From the NCBI GenBank assembly GCA_002371985.1, contig DFHZ01000180.1:1-8788 (forward strand): 8,788 nt of DNA, in the 5' to 3' direction. Made by a program: the position numbers and the translations under genes. The notes below the pieces were generated by a model that was given only the letters and a program-made list of their open reading frames with translations, ran no database searches and was not told the DNA's origin. The DNA comes from Ruminococcaceae bacterium UBA3710. GTDB taxonomy: Bacteria > Bacillota > Clostridia > Oscillospirales > Acutalibacteraceae. Positions within the stretch are counted from its first letter, which is position 1; the number at the start of each line of letters is the position of its first letter. Of the stretch, positions 7,884 through 8,788 are shown piece by piece.

Positions 7884-8101
7884 AAAAATGCCGGAATTTG
7901 TAATTATATTATTTGTAATATCGGAAATGAACTTTTCGGATATTGCAAATGTGAAAAGGCATCGAATTTGCCACTGATTATCAGGCAAACAGTCCTGTAG
8001 TTAAAAAGTGTAATGAATATACGAAGGATGTTATGGTTATGGAAATAGGTCCTGTAACCGGCGCCCAACCTTTGCTCACAAAAGCTTTTGAACTTGATTA
8101 G
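7884..8101 (+). pseudogene. Decayed second rhaM (5'-truncated, frameshifted)
   Basis: This stretch encodes a remnant of a second L-rhamnose mutarotase family gene. It aligns base for base with rhaM from codon 34 to the stop (3603-3821 there, 219 bases; 218 here). It starts in the frame of 7884 with NAGICNYIICNIGNELFGY. One base is missing around 7956-7958, where GAA-AAn-GGC should stand. The rest is then read in the next frame as GIEFATDYQANSPVVKK and so on to PLLTKAFELD and TAG. About 48 of 72 positions match RhaM by my count. The first 33 codons, including Tyr18 and His22, are gone, and only 15 bases separate it from the GH28 stop. Two otherwise conserved Trp positions have become Cys. It cannot give a working mutarotase. 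The moderate identity argues against a recent copy of the intact gene. Confidence 0.9.
7956..7958 (+). other. Frameshift site in the rhaM remnant
   Basis: The intact rhaM reads GAA-AAT-GGC-ATC here (Glu-Asn-Gly-Ile), while the remnant reads GAA-AA-GGC-ATC. One base of the Asn codon has been lost. Reading on in the original frame meets a TAG after about 15 codons; switching frame restores the match to the end of the gene. Confidence 0.85.
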
Positions 8102-8122
8102 TTTTTTATATGTTTCAATAAT

Positions 8123-8150
8123 TTGCATAGTAATATAAAAATATTATGTT
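8123..8150 (+). promoter_or_regulatory. Weak candidate sigma-A promoter for eda-kdgK
   Basis: TTGCAT (8123-8128) and TATGTT (8145-8150) are 16 bases apart, giving about 3 of 6 and 4 of 6 matches to the -35 and -10 consensus. Transcription from here would leave a short leader of about 28 bases before the eda ATG. Such AT-rich sequence gives matches by chance, so this is only a candidate. Confidence 0.22.
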
Positions 8151-8170
8151 TAGATTTGAGACAAAAAAAG

Positions 8171-8177
8171 AAAGGGA
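8171..8177 (+). promoter_or_regulatory. Ribosome binding site deciding the eda start
   Basis: AAAGGGA lies 7 bases before the ATG at 8185. The upstream in-frame ATG at 8146 has no purine-rich site before it and would add 13 residues (MFRFETKKERDYI) that the family does not have. The start at 8185, giving MKKYIPVVVIKEL, is therefore preferred. Confidence 0.65.
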
Positions 8178-8184
8178 TTATATA

Positions 8185-8742
8185 ATGAAAAAATACATAC
8201 CCGTAGTAGTAATAAAAGAATTAAACGAAACAGATAAAATTTTAACGGCACTTAAAAACAGCGGTATTAACTGTGCGGAGATTACCTTCCGTACCGCTTG
8301 TGCGGCAGAGGCTATCCAGTATGCCTGTAAAAACTATCCCGATATGTCTATCGGTGCAGGCACCGTTATCAATGCAGAGCAGTGCGAAGCAGCTCTTAAA
8401 GCAGGCGCACAATTTATCGTATCCCCAGGGCTTTCGGTAGCTGTTGCAAATATCTGTAATGAGAGAGATATCCCTTATTACCCCGGTTGCGTAACACCTA
8501 CTGAAATAATGCAGGCATTAGAACTTGGTATTACAACCGTTAAATTCTTCCCTGCAAATGTATACGGTGGATTAAAGGCATTAAAGGCTTTATCGGCACC
8601 TTTTCCGCAGGTTAAGTTTATACCTACCGGCGGAGTAGACAGAAGCAATATAGAAGAGTTTTTAGCCTTTGATAAAATAGCGGCGATAGGCGGTAGTTTC
8701 TTTGTAAAAGAAGCACTTGAAAAAATGGAGGCAGGAGAATAA
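8185..8742 (+). CDS. eda: KDPG aldolase (2-dehydro-3-deoxyphosphogluconate aldolase)
   Basis: This class I aldolase splits 2-keto-3-deoxy-6-phosphogluconate into pyruvate and glyceraldehyde-3-phosphate, the last step of uronate catabolism in the cytoplasm. With the start at 8185 it has 185 residues and a (beta/alpha)8 barrel pattern. Motifs include EITFRT (Glu32, Arg36), IGAGTVINAEQ, FIVSPGLS, PGCVTPTE, TVKFFPANVYGG with Schiff-base Lys120, and FIPTGGV for phosphate binding. The Glu32-Lys120 distance of 88 equals Glu45-Lys133 in E. coli Eda. Compared with the usual 205-213 residues it lacks the short N-terminal helix and about 15 residues at the C-terminus, ending at GGSFFVKEALEKMEAGE. The C-terminal end is genuine in frame, since the stop overlaps the kdgK start. 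It might equally use the galacto epimer or 4-hydroxy-2-oxoglutarate, as family members do. Confidence 0.93.
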   Translation: MKKYIPVVVIKELNETDKILTALKNSGINCAEITFRTACAAEAIQYACKNYPDMSIGAGTVINAEQCEAALKAGAQFIVSPGLSVAVANICNERDIPYYPGCVTPTEIMQALELGITTVKFFPANVYGGLKALKALSAPFPQVKFIPTGGVDRSNIEEFLAFDKIAAIGGSFFVKEALEKMEAGE

Positions 8743-8788
8743 TGAAAGTAGTAACATTCGGAGAAATAATGTTAAGATTAGCCCCTAA
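8742..8788 (+). CDS. kdgK: 2-keto-3-deoxygluconate kinase, 5' end
   Basis: Only the first 15 codons are in the window, reading MKVVTFGEIMLRLAP. This is the characteristic opening of PfkB-family KDG kinases, which phosphorylate 2-keto-3-deoxygluconate to KDPG with ATP. The ATG shares its first base with the eda stop (TAATG), and a GGAG at the end of eda serves as ribosome site, so translation is probably coupled. A related PfkB sugar kinase (for example a fructokinase) could begin alike, but the position after eda in a uronate operon makes KdgK by far the best reading. Confidence 0.85.
   Translation, partial: MKVVTFGEIMLRLAP

Larger units (their letters stand above)
8102..8184 (+). other. AT-rich leader before eda
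   Basis: With the rhaM remnant, this makes 316 bases between GH28 and eda without an intact gene. This last part is strongly AT-rich and begins with a run of six T after the remnant's stop. I see no tRNA, riboswitch or clear stem-loop terminator. It holds a weak promoter candidate and the eda ribosome site. Confidence 0.6.

Noticed and set aside
7888..7977. Small 29-codon open frame starting MPEFVIIL after GH28
   Set aside because: It lies in the wrong frame over the rhaM remnant, which explains the sequence fully.
8079..8107. Palindrome CAAAAGCTTTTG followed by a T-run as a terminator
   Set aside because: The palindrome has no loop, gives only about four weak A/U-rich pairs, and the T-run begins some 11 bases later. 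It also lies in the former rhaM coding sequence.
8146..8184. Upstream ATG start for eda adding 13 residues
   Set aside because: No ribosome site precedes it and the added residues are not family-like; the ATG at 8185 has AAAGGGA at proper distance.

Overview
The window reads as part of a chromosomal catabolic operon from a low-to-moderate GC bacterium. Codon use is AT-leaning, Shine-Dalgarno sites are purine-rich, and the protein set resembles anaerobic Clostridia-type Firmicutes from plant-fibre-rich habitats such as the gut. That placement is inference, since no rRNA or other taxonomic marker is present. Every gene lies on the + strand.

Layout: (1) 1-813, the 3' end of an M20-family (PepV-like) dipeptidase. 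(2) 831-2048, a single-chain iron-sulfur L-serine dehydratase whose stop codon overlaps the start of the next gene. (3) 2045-6543, a tightly packed core of uxaB (tagaturonate reductase), rhaM-type mutarotase, uxaA (altronate dehydratase) and uxaC (uronate isomerase), with junctions of -4, 10, 10 and 9 bases. (4) 6600-7868, a GH28 (polygalacturonase-family) glycosidase without a signal peptide, followed directly by a decayed, 5'-truncated and frameshifted second rhaM (7884-8101). (5) 8185-8742, KDPG aldolase (eda), overlapping by one base the start of kdgK (8742 to the window edge).

Together UxaC, UxaB, UxaA, KdgK and Eda make the complete bacterial D-galacturonate (Ashwell) route: galacturonate to tagaturonate to altronate to 2-keto-3-deoxygluconate (KDG) to KDPG to pyruvate plus glyceraldehyde-3-phosphate. 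GH28 would feed it by cutting pectin-derived oligosaccharides in the cytoplasm, and the mutarotase would equilibrate sugar anomers. Serine dehydratase also yields pyruvate, but its place in this operon is unexplained. No transporter or regulator is visible; they may lie outside the window.

I see no clearly undescribed system. The points most worth attention are: the decayed rhaM behind GH28; a shortened UxaC that appears to lack two internal segments of similar size; the altered substrate-binding motif of the GH28; the missing C-terminal cysteine in the serine dehydratase; and a mutarotase of the rhamnose family in an operon with no visible rhamnose pathway.
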